Assembly: GCA_032718475.1 (NCBI GenBank) | Contig: JAUCBJ010009153.1 | Span: forward strand, 1 to 64,000 | Direction of reading: 5' to 3' | Length of the DNA: 64,000 nucleotides | Source of the DNA: Nemertoderma westbladi | Taxonomy: Eukaryota > Xenacoelomorpha > Nemertodermatida > Nemertodermatidae | Shown here: one piece after another, positions 1 to 10,522 of the stretch | Layout: the number at the start of each line of letters is the position of its first letter | How positions within the stretch are numbered: the stretch's first letter is position 1 | Notes under the pieces: model-generated | Database searches by the model: none | What the model was told of the DNA's origin: nothing | What the model saw: the letters and a program-made list of their open reading frames with translations, nothing else | Translations under genes and position numbers: made by a program

Positions 1-1205
1 ACCAGTACTACCTAGTAAAACTCAAAGTCCGGCACTCTACCAGTACTACCTAGTAAAACAAACAAAGTTCGGCACTCTACCAGTACTACCTAGTAATACA
101 AACAAAGTGCGGCACTCTACCAGAACTACCTAGTGAAACTCAAAGTTCGGCACTCTACCAGTACTACCTAGTAATACAAACAAAGTGCGGCACTCTACCA
201 GTACTACCTAGTGAAACTCAAAGTTCGGCACTCTACCAGTACTACCTAGTAAAACAAACAAAGTGCGGCACTCTACCAGTACTATCTAGTAAAACTCAAA
301 GTCCGGCACTCTACCGGTACTACCTAGTAAAACAAACAAAGTGCGGCACTCTACCGGTACTTCCTAGTAAAACAAACAATGTGCGGCACTCTACCAGTAC
401 TACCTAGTAATACAAACAAAGTGCGGCACTCTACCAGTACTACCTAGTGAAACTCAAAGTTTGGCACTCTACCAGTACTACCTAGTAAAAAAAACAAAGT
501 GCGGCACTCTACCGGTACTACCTAGTGAAACAAACAAAGTGCGGCACTCTACCGGTACTACCTAGTAAAACAAACAAAGTGCGGCACTCTACCGGTACTA
601 CCTAGTGAAACAAACAAAGTTCGGCACTCTACCAGTACTACCTAGTAATACAAACAAAGTGCGGCACTCTACCAGTACTACCTAGTGAAACTCAAAGTTC
701 GGCACTCTACCAGTGCTACCTAGTAAAACTCAAAGTTCGGCACTCTACCGGTACTACCTAGTGAAACAAACAAAGTGCGGCACTCTACCGGTACTACCTA
801 GTAAAACAAACAAAGTGCGACACTGTACCGGTACTACCTAGTGAAACAAACAAAGTTCGGCACTCTACCAGTACTACCTAGTAATACAAACAAAGTGCGG
901 CACTCTACCAGTACTACCTAGTGAAACTCAAAGTTTGGCACTCTACCGGTACTACCTAGTGAAACAAACAAAGTTCGGCACTCTACCAGTACTACCTAGT
1001 GAAACAAACAAAGTGCGGCACTCTACCGGTACTAACTAGTAATACAAACAAAGTGCGGCACTCTACCGGTACTACCTAGTAAAACAAACAAAGTTCGGCA
1101 CTCTACCAGTACTACCTAGTGAAACTCAAAGTTCGGCACTCTACCAGTACTACCTAGTGAAACGCAAAGTTCGGCACTCTACCAGTACTACCTAGTGAAA
1201 CAAAC
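1..1205. repeat. 40-bp satellite array, block 1
   Basis: Head-to-tail copies of a 40-bp unit that begins ACCAGTACTACCTAGTAAAA and ends in GGCACTCT. A 38-bp version has CTCAAAGT where the 40-mer has CAAACAAAGT. Single-base variants recur at fixed places: ACCAGT or ACCGGT, TAGTAAAAC or TAGTGAAAC or TAGTAATAC, and G, T or C before the CGG. The array enters from the left window edge and stops at the 3' end of a LINE. There is no coding potential; the unit carries in-frame TAG. Confidence 0.97.
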
Positions 1206-1413
1206 ATTATTATTCTCGCCTATTAGGCGCAGCACCAGTCAAGCTGGTATATAATTGAATAGTTAAATAATGAAGTAAAATGACACATCAGTGACAATAA
1301 AATATGGCTAATCGTAAACAGTGACTAAAATCATAATTATAATTATTTACGTAAACAGAGACAGTATCATCAATTAAAGTTATTTACCATTTACGTCACA
1401 CACCTTGACAACT
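1206..1413 (-). other. LINE 3' UTR with terminal hairpins and AAT tail
   Basis: On the element strand this 208-bp stretch follows the ORF2 stop and ends in three AAT units at the satellite junction. Two small inverted repeats lie close to the end: CGCCTATTAGGCG (1217-1229), and ACCAG/CTGGT (1234-1238 with 1244-1248). LINE reverse transcriptases commonly recognise 3' RNA structure; that this pair serves so is inference. Confidence 0.6.
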
Positions 1414-4400
1414 TTAAAACCAGGCGGGATAACAAAATAAATCTAATATCATGTTGTGCTTAAATTTAAAACTGGTAGATAAACGGTGGCAGCTATCTAT
1501 GAAGTTGATTTTGACCGCCTCTGCTAGTGATACTTCACCTGGTATTATTCGATTTTTTAGGGCTGATTTTGAGTATTTATTTGTTAAAAGAGACTGCATA
1601 TTGGGGAGTGGGTATGCTTTATAACTCTTTTCATATGTGGAGAAGACACCTGTGTAAGAAGCACCGTATTCCGAAGCACTTACTCGAAGGAATGACTGAA
1701 TTAACATATTGTTGGATTCAAACGATCGTGTAATGATCCCAATATTTTGCCGATATACTTCCATTGAGAGTGGAATACAACCAAGTAGGTTGTACACAAC
1801 CTGGTTGTCTGCATATGGTCCGAGGTGGAGGATGCTCCGTAAGGCCTTACGGTATGCCACATCTAACAGTTCGATTTCAGTATCACGCATGGAACCCACA
1901 GTAAACTTGAGAGTATACAAGATGGAAGGTATAGCTACCGTCCGCCATATATATCCAACGGTTGTGCAGTCAAAGTGTCTTGTAGTCCAACCATGTCTGT
2001 GAAAGCAGCTGGTTAACCTTGCGATCGACTGCTGTGCATCCTTTAATGCAGATGTATTCACTGAGTACAATGGATAACCCAGGAATGTAAGTTTAGGGCT
2101 GGCTGGAACTAAGGTGGTATTAATACTTAGAAACGACGGGATTTCTTTTGCCGATTGACCATTCCCAACGAATACCGCCCATTTCGTTTTGGATCCTTCT
2201 ATGTCCAATTTTATATTGTTGAGCTCTGTTGTTAGTAACAACACCATTGCCTCTAAGTCATGCATTGTACGGCTGCAAAGAAGCACATCATCAGCATAAG
2301 CTAGGCAGCCCAACCAATGAAGATGAAGGTTAAATCCATATCCACTTGACTCAAGTGCTGAGATAGCATCTGAGGTGTAGAAGAGAAATAATAATGGTGA
2401 TATCAAGCTACCCTGTTTCACACCCCGCCGAATGATGATTCCCTCACAATCTATTAAGTTACCAAAACGTAGATAGGCGGCTGTTTGGAGATAATACGAA
2501 ACCATGGACAGACAGATGAATGGATTGAGGTAGGATGATAGCTTCTTGAATAGTGTAATGTACTGGACGTTATCAAATGCTCCATGCATGTCCATCTGAC
2601 ACATGTAAACGTTTTGACCCCGACTACGTTGTGAATTCAAAAATTCTAGAAGTGCTGCGATGATTAAATCTGAGCCCATTTTCTTTTGATATGCCAGCTG
2701 GGAAAGTGGGATGCATTCAAAAAGCACAGGCAAATATTCCTGCAGCAGGACGCTTTCAAAAACCTTCCCAAAGATACTAACTGAAGATATTGGGCGATAG
2801 GACCTTGGATTCAACTGTGGACGGTTTTTCCCTTTATATATATGAGTAATTAACGTTTTGCCAAATAATTCAGGCACTTCCCCCAATCGAAAGCATGCAT
2901 TGACGATATCTGCAAGAACTTCAGTTATGAATGATTCCTCTAGGCAAAGAAGATGCTCAACCATTAGTGAAGCTGCATCAGTTGCTTTCCCCAGTGCAAG
3001 AGAAGCAATCGCCCGTCGAATAGTGCAAGGAGAAATAATGGGTGGCAAAATATCGTTACATGAACTACGAAGCTTATCTGTAAACTGCAATAGTTCATCG
3101 TCTTCCTGGACATTCGGCTCATTCCTGCACTTCAAGTCTTCTCTTAGAAGTTCTTGAACATCCCTTGGTGGCGTAGATTTGTCTTTCTTACTAAAATACT
3201 GCCAGAATTGCCTAGGATTTTTATCAAATCCTGTTGCTCTCTTCCGAATGTCTTTATGTAAGAGAGATTTGGTCAGATAATTTTTCAGTTTCCTTATTGA
3301 ACGACGCGATTCTTTGTAGGCATCTCCAAATATATTATCATCACCTTTACCATCTTTGCACCATAAATTGTATAGTTGTCGACATGTATTTGTTCTTGAT
3401 TTCAAAACCCTTGATCGTATACGCAAATTCTTTGTTACATGCTTATTTGAATGGGTACATGGGAGGTTATGATTGGCTGATAGAATAAGTATCATTTGCA
3501 GTTGGTTTACAAATATATTTGTGTCATCTGCAGTCCATTTTGTAGCACTTGGCAATGTCTTATATATGTCGCTAATTCTCTGCGTTACATCATTTTGAAA
3601 ACGTGTGAGATGATCCTCGCTTATCCTGTTCCATGCAACTCTACCTTTGAGCCGACGGGAGTCATGCTGTTGTTCCTCGCAGTTATATACTCGGCTGGTT
3701 TTGAACTGGAACAGCGCTGTCAGAGGAACGTGATCCGAGTGGTATGTGCACTCTTCTTTAAAAATTGTACCCTGAACAAGTTGGTCATTGCCATGTTCAT
3801 TGGTTATAATGTGATCTATATAGGAAGATCCGTGTCCCCGAAAAGTAATACATCGCCCCAAGAATTTATTTTCTGTGTCAGCCGCAACCAGACTTCTGTC
3901 TACTAAGAAGGAATTGAACCGTGAACCTCTGTCTGTTGGTTTATCCCGACCCCTGCGGGGACCCTGCAAAGGACCAAGGTCAGCGTTGGTATCAGCTAGT
4001 ATTAGTGGTGTAGCATCTTCATATTGGTCAAGGATATTGCTGAGTCTCCCCAAAAATTCCTCATAATTTGCTTTGGGTTTTGAAGTGTCAGGGAAATAGC
4101 CATTCAATACAACTACTGGTTGTACGACTTGGCAGAGTGATGCATGTATCCCTATGATATCTTCCCCTGATACAATTTTACTGACATTGGAAAAAGTAGA
4201 TTTTCGAAATAGCATAGCTACACCACCCCGTACACCGTTGTTGACCACATAGTCTCGACATGTAAAGTAGCAATCAAATTCATTGTGTAACTTCGGTAAT
4301 AAGTAAGTAGCTTCTAAATTATCCATCCATATTTCTTGCAATGCAAGAATGTCTAGGCTATCCAACAGTCCAGCAACAACATCCCAGCTCGGGATAATTC

Positions 4401-4494
4401 CTCGCACATTAAATGTACCAACTCGCAAGTCACAAGTATCTGGTCGTTGAATATTGTATACTTTGTCAGGTGGTGACGTCTTTGTGCTAAACAT
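1414..4494 (-). CDS. LINE ORF2: APE endonuclease and reverse transcriptase
   Basis: This 1026-residue protein would nick target DNA and copy the element RNA there by target-primed reverse transcription. The apurinic-type endonuclease (residues about 20-260) shows the expected catalytic positions: N29 in FNVRG, E54 in LQEIW, Y133, D168/N170 in ADTNAD, and SDH at 253-255. The reverse transcriptase has motif A MDMHGAFDNV (about residue 634), motif B VKQGSLISPLLF, and motif C AYADDVLL (about residue 731). All key residues are present and there is no internal stop. The start ATG overlaps the ORF1 stop by 8 nt (4487-4494), which suggests ORF2 is translated by termination-reinitiation. I see no zinc knuckle at the C terminus. 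Being a LINE ORF2 is near certain; the clade is not. Confidence 0.95.
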   Translation of the reverse strand: MFSTKTSPPDKVYNIQRPDTCDLRVGTFNVRGIIPSWDVVAGLLDSLDILALQEIWMDNLEATYLLPKLHNEFDCYFTCRDYVVNNGVRGGVAMLFRKSTFSNVSKIVSGEDIIGIHASLCQVVQPVVVLNGYFPDTSKPKANYEEFLGRLSNILDQYEDATPLILADTNADLGPLQGPRRGRDKPTDRGSRFNSFLVDRSLVAADTENKFLGRCITFRGHGSSYIDHIITNEHGNDQLVQGTIFKEECTYHSDHVPLTALFQFKTSRVYNCEEQQHDSRRLKGRVAWNRISEDHLTRFQNDVTQRISDIYKTLPSATKWTADDTNIFVNQLQMILILSANHNLPCTHSNKHVTKNLRIRSRVLKSRTNTCRQLYNLWCKDGKGDDNIFGDAYKESRRSIRKLKNYLTKSLLHKDIRKRATGFDKNPRQFWQYFSKKDKSTPPRDVQELLREDLKCRNEPNVQEDDELLQFTDKLRSSCNDILPPIISPCTIRRAIASLALGKATDAASLMVEHLLCLEESFITEVLADIVNACFRLGEVPELFGKTLITHIYKGKNRPQLNPRSYRPISSVSIFGKVFESVLLQEYLPVLFECIPLSQLAYQKKMGSDLIIAALLEFLNSQRSRGQNVYMCQMDMHGAFDNVQYITLFKKLSSYLNPFICLSMVSYYLQTAAYLRFGNLIDCEGIIIRRGVKQGSLISPLLFLFYTSDAISALESSGYGFNLHLHWLGCLAYADDVLLCSRTMHDLEAMVLLLTTELNNIKLDIEGSKTKWAVFVGNGQSAKEIPSFLSINTTLVPASPKLTFLGYPLYSVNTSALKDAQQSIARLTSCFHRHGWTTRHFDCTTVGYIWRTVAIPSILYTLKFTVGSMRDTEIELLDVAYRKALRSILHLGPYADNQVVYNLLGCIPLSMEVYRQNIGIITRSFESNNMLIQSFLRVSASEYGASYTGVFSTYEKSYKAYPLPNMQSLLTNKYSKSALKNRIIPGEVSLAEAVKINFIDSCHRLSTSFKFKHNMILDLFCYPAWF

Positions 4495-7400
4495 ACTGCT
4501 GCCGCCTAGAAACAGTCACTCTATTGTTGCTAGCGTTCTGTACATATTTGTTGCCACCAAACTTTGTAATGTTGTTGCCTGTAGCTGTAATGTTCATGAT
4601 GTTCCACTTTCGACAATTGATATAGTGAGGCCAAAAAGAGCTACCTAGTAGAGTCGATTGTGCTGACGCATCTGTAGTGATTCGCAAGCTTGTTGTGTTT
4701 CCATCTGTATGTACTGATGATATCCTGTGTAAGTGTATCCCTCTATTCCTTATAAGCTTTTCAATGCCTAACAAATCGATATCTCTTCTATCGGCTGTGA
4801 CTTGGAGATAAGAGTATGGGTTATTCAGGACGTATCCTTTCCTGTTGTGTTGCGTTTGTTTGTCAGATGATCCAGGTTGCGAACTTATGCCTCCATTATG
4901 TATTACTTTATATGCATCGTTTTGTTTCTCCTTGGATATGGTCTCACTGTGACCGAATGCCCTGTTATTACGTTTTGTATTCTGCCAGGGGTTGTTGTTA
5001 CCAGTGGTTGTTCTTGTGTCCTCTCTGTTGTGATCCATATTTCTTGAGCCCCTTGAATGGGCTACATTATTCTGCACTTCATTGAAAGGCCCTAAGGCGT
5101 CATAATAGTTATAGCAAGTTGTTGTTGGCTGCGGCTGTTGTCTATGATCCCTTCCACTGCCTAGATTCAATTTGGGGATTTGTCTACTTGTTCCATTATG
5201 ATGGTTTATATTATTCTGTGGTTTTCGAGATTTATTCGTTGAAAACAGATTAGTGTTTTGTTGGTTAGATCTAGATGACTTCAATGTTGGATGCCTGTGT
5301 CTGTCCATATCCACTGATGCCGGATTGGTTTGTTTCCTGTAGGGCCCATCTGCTTCCTTCATATAGTTATGATTTTCAGTTTTATTATGATGGTCGAAAG
5401 AGTGGATGTTGTTTGTATTTATATTTGAGGTAAGAGTTGCCTCAAGGACTATCCGTGCATGTCGCTCATGATTTAATTCATCTTTTAAATTACAGACACT
5501 TTCCTTGAGTACTGTATTCTCATTTTCAAGAACAGAAAGTCGTGCCTGAATTGTGGCTACTGAATGTACCAGATCGAGCCTTAGTTGGTCTGTGGCAATA
5601 TCTTCTACTTTGACGCTACTGGTACTAATGTTACACTTTCGCAATCGTTTTCTGCATAGTTCCGTGAAAAGGTTCTCCTTTATGCACATTAAAAGCTCAT
5701 AAATATCAATGCACAGTTCTTTGATCGAATTTCTGGAGATTACTTCAAATGTGGAGCTTTGGGTTGGGTGCATCAACCGCTTGACATCAATGAGCAGCTC
5801 ATCTCTGGCACAGTGCAGTTTAGGCTTATTCTCCTGTGATATCATCTTGAGAGCTTTTTTCCTGTTTGATTTGATGATATTAGTAAAGTCAATTGAATAG
5901 GTTCTGTGGGAAAGTGTTTCGTTATTCATAGACTGTGATGAAAGTTGTATTGATGTTTGTGGGAATTGTGCATTCGTCGATGATGGTTGTATTTTAGTAT
6001 GTGAAGCACTTCCTGATGGTTTGGATTTTGAAGGATGTGGTATTGCTGGTGGTGGGAGGATGCGACTCTGTTGATGTTGAACTCCACTCTCATCGTAGAT
6101 TGTATTCTCATATTCCAGGTAGCCAATTTTCATATTTGCAACACCGGTGGAAGAGGAAATCTCATTTGATTCGGTAGTTAGAGAGCTGTTATTTTTTACT
6201 TGAGTCGGTGGGACGTACGTTCGGTCGCAAATAACCTGGGGATGTTCCATAAGTTTGCAATTCTTGAGACATGAAAGAACCCAGTGCCTAGCGGCAGTAC
6301 TATCATGGTAAATGGGTGATATCGTTGAACTTCCCTGAGCCTGAGCTAGAGCATACAGGCATAAATATATTCCACAGTTTACATAATCATGTTCAGGTTG
6401 CTGTGGATATGGCGGCGTACCACCGGCAACTATCCATTTCCGGCTAGAGGAGTCTGATATATTCCAATCGCTATTACAATCAATGAGAGATAGTAGGTCT
6501 GCGATGGCGAAGGTCGTGTTAGTAGGCATAGAAGAACCTTTTGAGCTTAGCAATTTGACCGTTTTTATTTGTAAATCTGCAACATGTAGAACCCAGTGAT
6601 TTTTGGTACATTCTGGAAAAAATATTAGATGTGGTCGGTGTTTTGTGTGTCTCGCAATGTAGTGGCGGGCCACATATTGTACCGCGCTCAGTTGATCATG
6701 ACCAGGTCGTCGCAGGTTATATGTTAGAGTTGTCAGAATGGGAGCTGTATGTGGATACTGCCTGCAAATTAATCCCAGAAAACCGTCAACTACATCATCG
6801 TTAATCCATAGGTTTGCTGTATTTATAATTTCTTCTTGTTTTTTGGGCTCACTGTAGTTTAATTCCAGACACTTCAGCGATTCTTTTGCTGGTACTGGGT
6901 AGTTAGGCGCTGTAGTGCAGATAGAGTCAATGAAGATTCTAATTTCAGATGGTATGTCACGTTCGCACATATTTAGATTATTGTCTGGGTAAACATCATA
7001 ACCAGTGCCGGCATCATTAGTTGCTTCATTGTAAGCGTGGCGCACCTTAGGGTTTAAGTTTCCACCCAATGTAACATCGTCAATGACTACCACACTGTTG
7101 TCAAATGATACATGTTTGTGTTCAGGATCATCTTCAGTAAGATCTATTGTTTCTGGAATAGTGATTTCAGGTTTATGTTTCTTCCTGAAGAAATCAGTTA
7201 TCTTTGTTATATGAGTAGACTGATTCTTGTTGGAGGGGTTCCCTGATACCGCGATCGAGGAAGGATCGACTCCGGTTAAACTCGAGGAAGAATCGACTTC
7301 GGTTAAACTCGAGGAAGGATCGACTCCGGTTAAACTCGAGGAAGGATCGACTCCGGTTAAACTCGATGAGGGATCGACTCCGGTAAAACTCGAGGAAGGA

Positions 7401-8059
7401 TCGACTCCGGTTGAACTCGAGGAAGGATCGACTCCGGTTAAACTCGAGGAAGGATCGACTCCGGTTAAACTCGAGGAAGGATCGACTCCGGTTAAACTCG
7501 AGGAAGGATCGACTCCGGTTAAACTCGAGGAAGGATCAACTCCGGTTAAACTCGGGGAAGGATCGACTCCGGTTAAACTCGAGGAAGGATCGACCCCGGT
7601 TAGACTCGAGGAAGGATCGACTCTGGTTAAACACGAGGAAGGATCGGCATCGGTTGAGGTCAAGGACGGATCGACTCCGGTTGAGCTAGATGAAGGATCG
7701 ACTCCGGTTGAAGTCGAGGAAGGATCGGCTCCGGTTAAGCTCGAGGGACGATCGACTCCGGTTAAACTCGAGGAAGGATCGACTCCAGTTGAAGTCGAGG
7801 AATGATCGGCACCGGTTGAGCTCGATGAAGGATCGACTCCGGTTGAAGTGAAGTCGTGCGTATCGGTGCACGATTGATCGGATGGAGTGCCTGAGTCCCG
7901 ACGGAGGTCCTCTGGGAATATCGCTTTTCCTTTTAAATCTAAAAGGCGCATAGCACGCTTGAGTTTTTCTGGACGAGATCCCGTAGTGGTTAAATCGTTC
8001 TTGTCAAGGAACCGTTTCAGTGTCTCCGTGTTCATTTTACGGAGACGAGTGTAATCCAT
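4487..8059 (-). CDS. LINE ORF1: SAP, PIP-like, SIM-like, Ulp1-like and coiled-coil protein
   Basis: This 1190-residue protein is presumably the RNA-binding partner of ORF2. Order along the chain: a SAP-like helix-turn-helix (residues about 3-42, typical of DNA- or chromatin-binding proteins); about 23 copies of a 9-residue Ser-rich repeat (about 70-273); ITDFFRKK (about 286-293), resembling a PCNA-interaction box; two SUMO-interaction-like motifs, TIDLTEDD (about 305) and VVVIDD (about 321); and a Ulp1/C48 protease-like domain. That domain begins with WINDDVVDGFL and has NHW (His about 488) and QQ followed by NCGIYLC (Cys about 562). The expected catalytic Asp, 17 residues after the His, is Ser (codon 6545-6547). 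A coiled coil follows at about 820-880. The C-terminal 100 residues resemble the WP-containing domain of CR1-type ORF1 proteins. The start is the first ATG after the 5' UTR. Confidence 0.9.
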   Translation of the reverse strand: MDYTRLRKMNTETLKRFLDKNDLTTTGSRPEKLKRAMRLLDLKGKAIFPEDLRRDSGTPSDQSCTDTHDFTSTGVDPSSSSTGADHSSTSTGVDPSSSLTGVDRPSSLTGADPSSTSTGVDPSSSSTGVDPSLTSTDADPSSCLTRVDPSSSLTGVDPSSSLTGVDPSPSLTGVDPSSSLTGVDPSSSLTGVDPSSSLTGVDPSSSLTGVDPSSSSTGVDPSSSFTGVDPSSSLTGVDPSSSLTGVDPSSSLTEVDSSSSLTGVDPSSIAVSGNPSNKNQSTHITKITDFFRKKHKPEITIPETIDLTEDDPEHKHVSFDNSVVVIDDVTLGGNLNPKVRHAYNEATNDAGTGYDVYPDNNLNMCERDIPSEIRIFIDSICTTAPNYPVPAKESLKCLELNYSEPKKQEEIINTANLWINDDVVDGFLGLICRQYPHTAPILTTLTYNLRRPGHDQLSAVQYVARHYIARHTKHRPHLIFFPECTKNHWVLHVADLQIKTVKLLSSKGSSMPTNTTFAIADLLSLIDCNSDWNISDSSSRKWIVAGGTPPYPQQPEHDYVNCGIYLCLYALAQAQGSSTISPIYHDSTAARHWVLSCLKNCKLMEHPQVICDRTYVPPTQVKNNSSLTTESNEISSSTGVANMKIGYLEYENTIYDESGVQHQQSRILPPPAIPHPSKSKPSGSASHTKIQPSSTNAQFPQTSIQLSSQSMNNETLSHRTYSIDFTNIIKSNRKKALKMISQENKPKLHCARDELLIDVKRLMHPTQSSTFEVISRNSIKELCIDIYELLMCIKENLFTELCRKRLRKCNISTSSVKVEDIATDQLRLDLVHSVATIQARLSVLENENTVLKESVCNLKDELNHERHARIVLEATLTSNINTNNIHSFDHHNKTENHNYMKEADGPYRKQTNPASVDMDRHRHPTLKSSRSNQQNTNLFSTNKSRKPQNNINHHNGTSRQIPKLNLGSGRDHRQQPQPTTTCYNYYDALGPFNEVQNNVAHSRGSRNMDHNREDTRTTTGNNNPWQNTKRNNRAFGHSETISKEKQNDAYKVIHNGGISSQPGSSDKQTQHNRKGYVLNNPYSYLQVTADRRDIDLLGIEKLIRNRGIHLHRISSVHTDGNTTSLRITTDASAQSTLLGSSFWPHYINCRKWNIMNITATGNNITKFGGNKYVQNASNNRVTVSRRQQYV
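7245..7850 (-). repeat. 27-bp coding minisatellite in ORF1
   Basis: About 23 tandem 27-bp units encode GVDPSSSLT and variants. The length is a multiple of three, so copy number can change without breaking ORF1. The middle units are nearly identical and the edge units (toward both ends) are more diverged, as expected for expansion by slippage or unequal exchange. The same units keep other frames open on both strands; those reading frames are by-products. Confidence 0.93.
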
Positions 8060-8292
8060 ATCCAGAAATACGTGGACGCTAGCACTCGTCTATACGCCCG
8101 TTCTGTCGATCCGAGGGATCGCTTGTTGAGGTCTCTGACGTGGTTGTAGGCTACGAACCCGGCCTCCAGCGAGTATTCTCTGCCAGAAACCTTCGCGCGC
8201 GTATTACAGTAGGTACAGCAAATAAAATAAAATAAAATCGGAGATAAAATTATGAGTCTGACAGTATTGTCGTGTAGTACAGCGGTACAGCG
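8060..8292 (-). other. LINE 5' UTR and presumed internal promoter
   Basis: This is 233 bp between the satellite junction and the ORF1 ATG. It is partly GC-rich (with a GCGCGCG run near 8196), and an AAAAT-type run lies near the outer end. Its presence shows the copy is not 5' truncated within ORF1. LINEs usually carry an internal promoter here; no recognisable box is visible. Confidence 0.5.
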
Positions 8293-10522
8293 AGTTCGGC
8301 ACTCTGCCGGTACTACCTAGTAAAACAAACAAAGTGCGGCACTCTACCAGTACTACCTAGTAAAACAAACAAAGTGCGGCACTCTACCGGTACTACCTAG
8401 TAAAACAAAGAAAGTCCGGCACTCTACCAGTACTACCTAGTAAAACAAACAAAGTGCGACACTCTACCAGTACTACCTAGTAAAACTCAAAGTCCGGCAC
8501 TCTACCAGTACTACCTAGTAAAACAAACAAAGTGCGGCACTCTACCAGTACTACCTAGTAAAACAAACAAAGTGCGGCACTCTACCAGTACTACCCAGTA
8601 AAACAAACAAAGTGCGGCACTCTACCAGTACTACCTAGTAAAACAAACAAAGTGCGGCACTCTACCAGTACTACCTAGTAAAACAAACAAAGTGCGGCAC
8701 TCTACCAGTACTACCCAGTAAAACAAACAAAGTGCGGCACTCTACCAGTACTACCTAGTAAAACAAACAAAGTCCGGCACTCTACCAGTACTACCTAGTA
8801 AAACAAACAAAGTGCGGCACTCTACCAGTACTACCCAGTAAAACAAACAAAGTGCGGCACTCTACCAGTACTACCTAGTAAAACAAACAAAGTGCGGCAC
8901 TCTACCAGTACTACCTAGTAAAACAAACAAAGTGCGGCACTCTACCAGTACTACCTAGTAAAACAAACAAAGTGCGGCACTCTGCCGGTACTACCTAGTA
9001 AAACAAACAAAGTGCGGCACTCTACCAGTACTACCTAGTAAAACTCAAAGTCCGGCACTCTACCAGTACTACCTAGTAAAACAAACAAAGTGCGGCACTC
9101 TACCAGTACTACCTAGTAAAACAAACAAAGTGCGGCACTCTACCAGTACTACCCAGTAAAACAAACAAAGTGCGGCACTCTACCAGTACTACCTAGTAAA
9201 ACAAACAAAGTGCGGCACTCTACCAGTACTACCTAGTAAAACAAATAAAGTGCGGCACTCTACCGGTACTACCTAGTAAAACAAACAAAGTGCGGCACTC
9301 TACCAGTACTACCTAGTAAAACAAACAAAGTGCGGCACTCTACCAGTACTACCTAGTAAAACAAACAAAGTGCGGCACTCTACCACCAGTACTACCTAGT
9401 AAAACTCAAAGTTCGGCACTTTACCAGTACTACCTAGTAAAACAAACAAAGTGCGGCACTCTACCGGTACTACCTAGTAAAACAAACAAAGTCCGGCATT
9501 CTACCAGTACTACCTAGTAAAACAAACAAAGTGCGGCACTCTACCGGTACTACCTAGTAAAACAAACAAAGTCCGGCACTCTACCAGTACTACCTAGTAA
9601 AACAAACAAAGTGCGGCACTCTACCAGTACTACCCAGTAAAACAAACAAAGTGCGGCACTCTACCAGTACTACCCAGTAAAACAAACAAAGTTCGGCACT
9701 CTATCAGTAATACCTAGTAAAACAAACAAAGTGCGGCACTCTACCGGTACTACCTAGTGAAACTCAAAGTCCGGCACTCTACCAGTACTACCTAGTAAAA
9801 CAAACAAAGTGCGGCACTCTACCAGTACTACCTAGTAAAACAAACAAAGTGCGGCACTCTACCAGTACTACCCAGTAAAGCAAACAAAGTGCGGCACTCT
9901 ACCAGTACTACCCAGTGAAACAAACAAAGTGCGGCACTCTACCGGTACTATCTAGTAAAACAAACAAAGTGCGGCACTCTACCAGTACTACCCAGTAAAG
10001 CAAACAAAGTTCGGCACTCTGCCGGTACTACCTAGTAAAACAAACAAAGTGCGGCGCTCTACCAGTACTACCTAGTAAAACAAACAAAGTGCGGCACTCT
10101 ACCGGTACTACCTAGTAAAACAAACAAAGTCCGGCACTCTACCAGTACTACCTAGTAAAACAAACAAAGTGCGACACTCTACCAGTACTACCTAGTGAAA
10201 CTCAAAGTCCGGCACTCTACCAGTACTACCTAGTAAAACAAACAAAGTGCGGCACTCTACCAGTACTACCCAGTAAAGCAAACAAAGTTCGGCACTCTGC
10301 CGGTACTACCTAGTAAAACAAACAAAGTGCGGCGCTCTACCAGTACTACCTAGTAAAACAAACAAAGTGCGGCACTCTACCGGTACTACCTAGTAAAACA
10401 AACAAAGTCTGGCACTCTACCAGTACTACCTAGTAAAACAAACAAAGTGCGACACTCTACCAGTACTACCTAGTAAAACAAACAAAGTGCGACACTCTAC
10501 CAGTACTACCTAGTGAAACAAA

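Larger units (their letters stand above)
1206..8292 (-). mobile_element. Full-length APE-type non-LTR retrotransposon (LINE), two ORFs
   Basis: A 7.1-kb element interrupts the satellite. On the minus strand it holds a 5' UTR of about 230 bp, ORF1 (1190 codons), ORF2 (1026 codons) and a 3' UTR of about 200 bp ending in an AAT repeat. Both ORFs are uninterrupted, and the endonuclease and polymerase motifs are intact, so the copy looks young and possibly active. Satellite phase resumes almost perfectly (CAAAC on the left, AGTTCGGCAC on the right, about two bases missing), and I see no target-site duplication. I cannot assign the clade; the ORF1 plan (coiled coil plus C-terminal WP-type domain) suggests the CR1/jockey side of the LINE tree. 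Confidence 0.93.

Noticed and set aside
7227-7805. Plus-strand ORFs across the ORF1 minisatellite (EEGSTPVKL-type repeats)
   Set aside because: Antisense shadows of a 27-bp repeat; any stop-free unit gives a long open frame.
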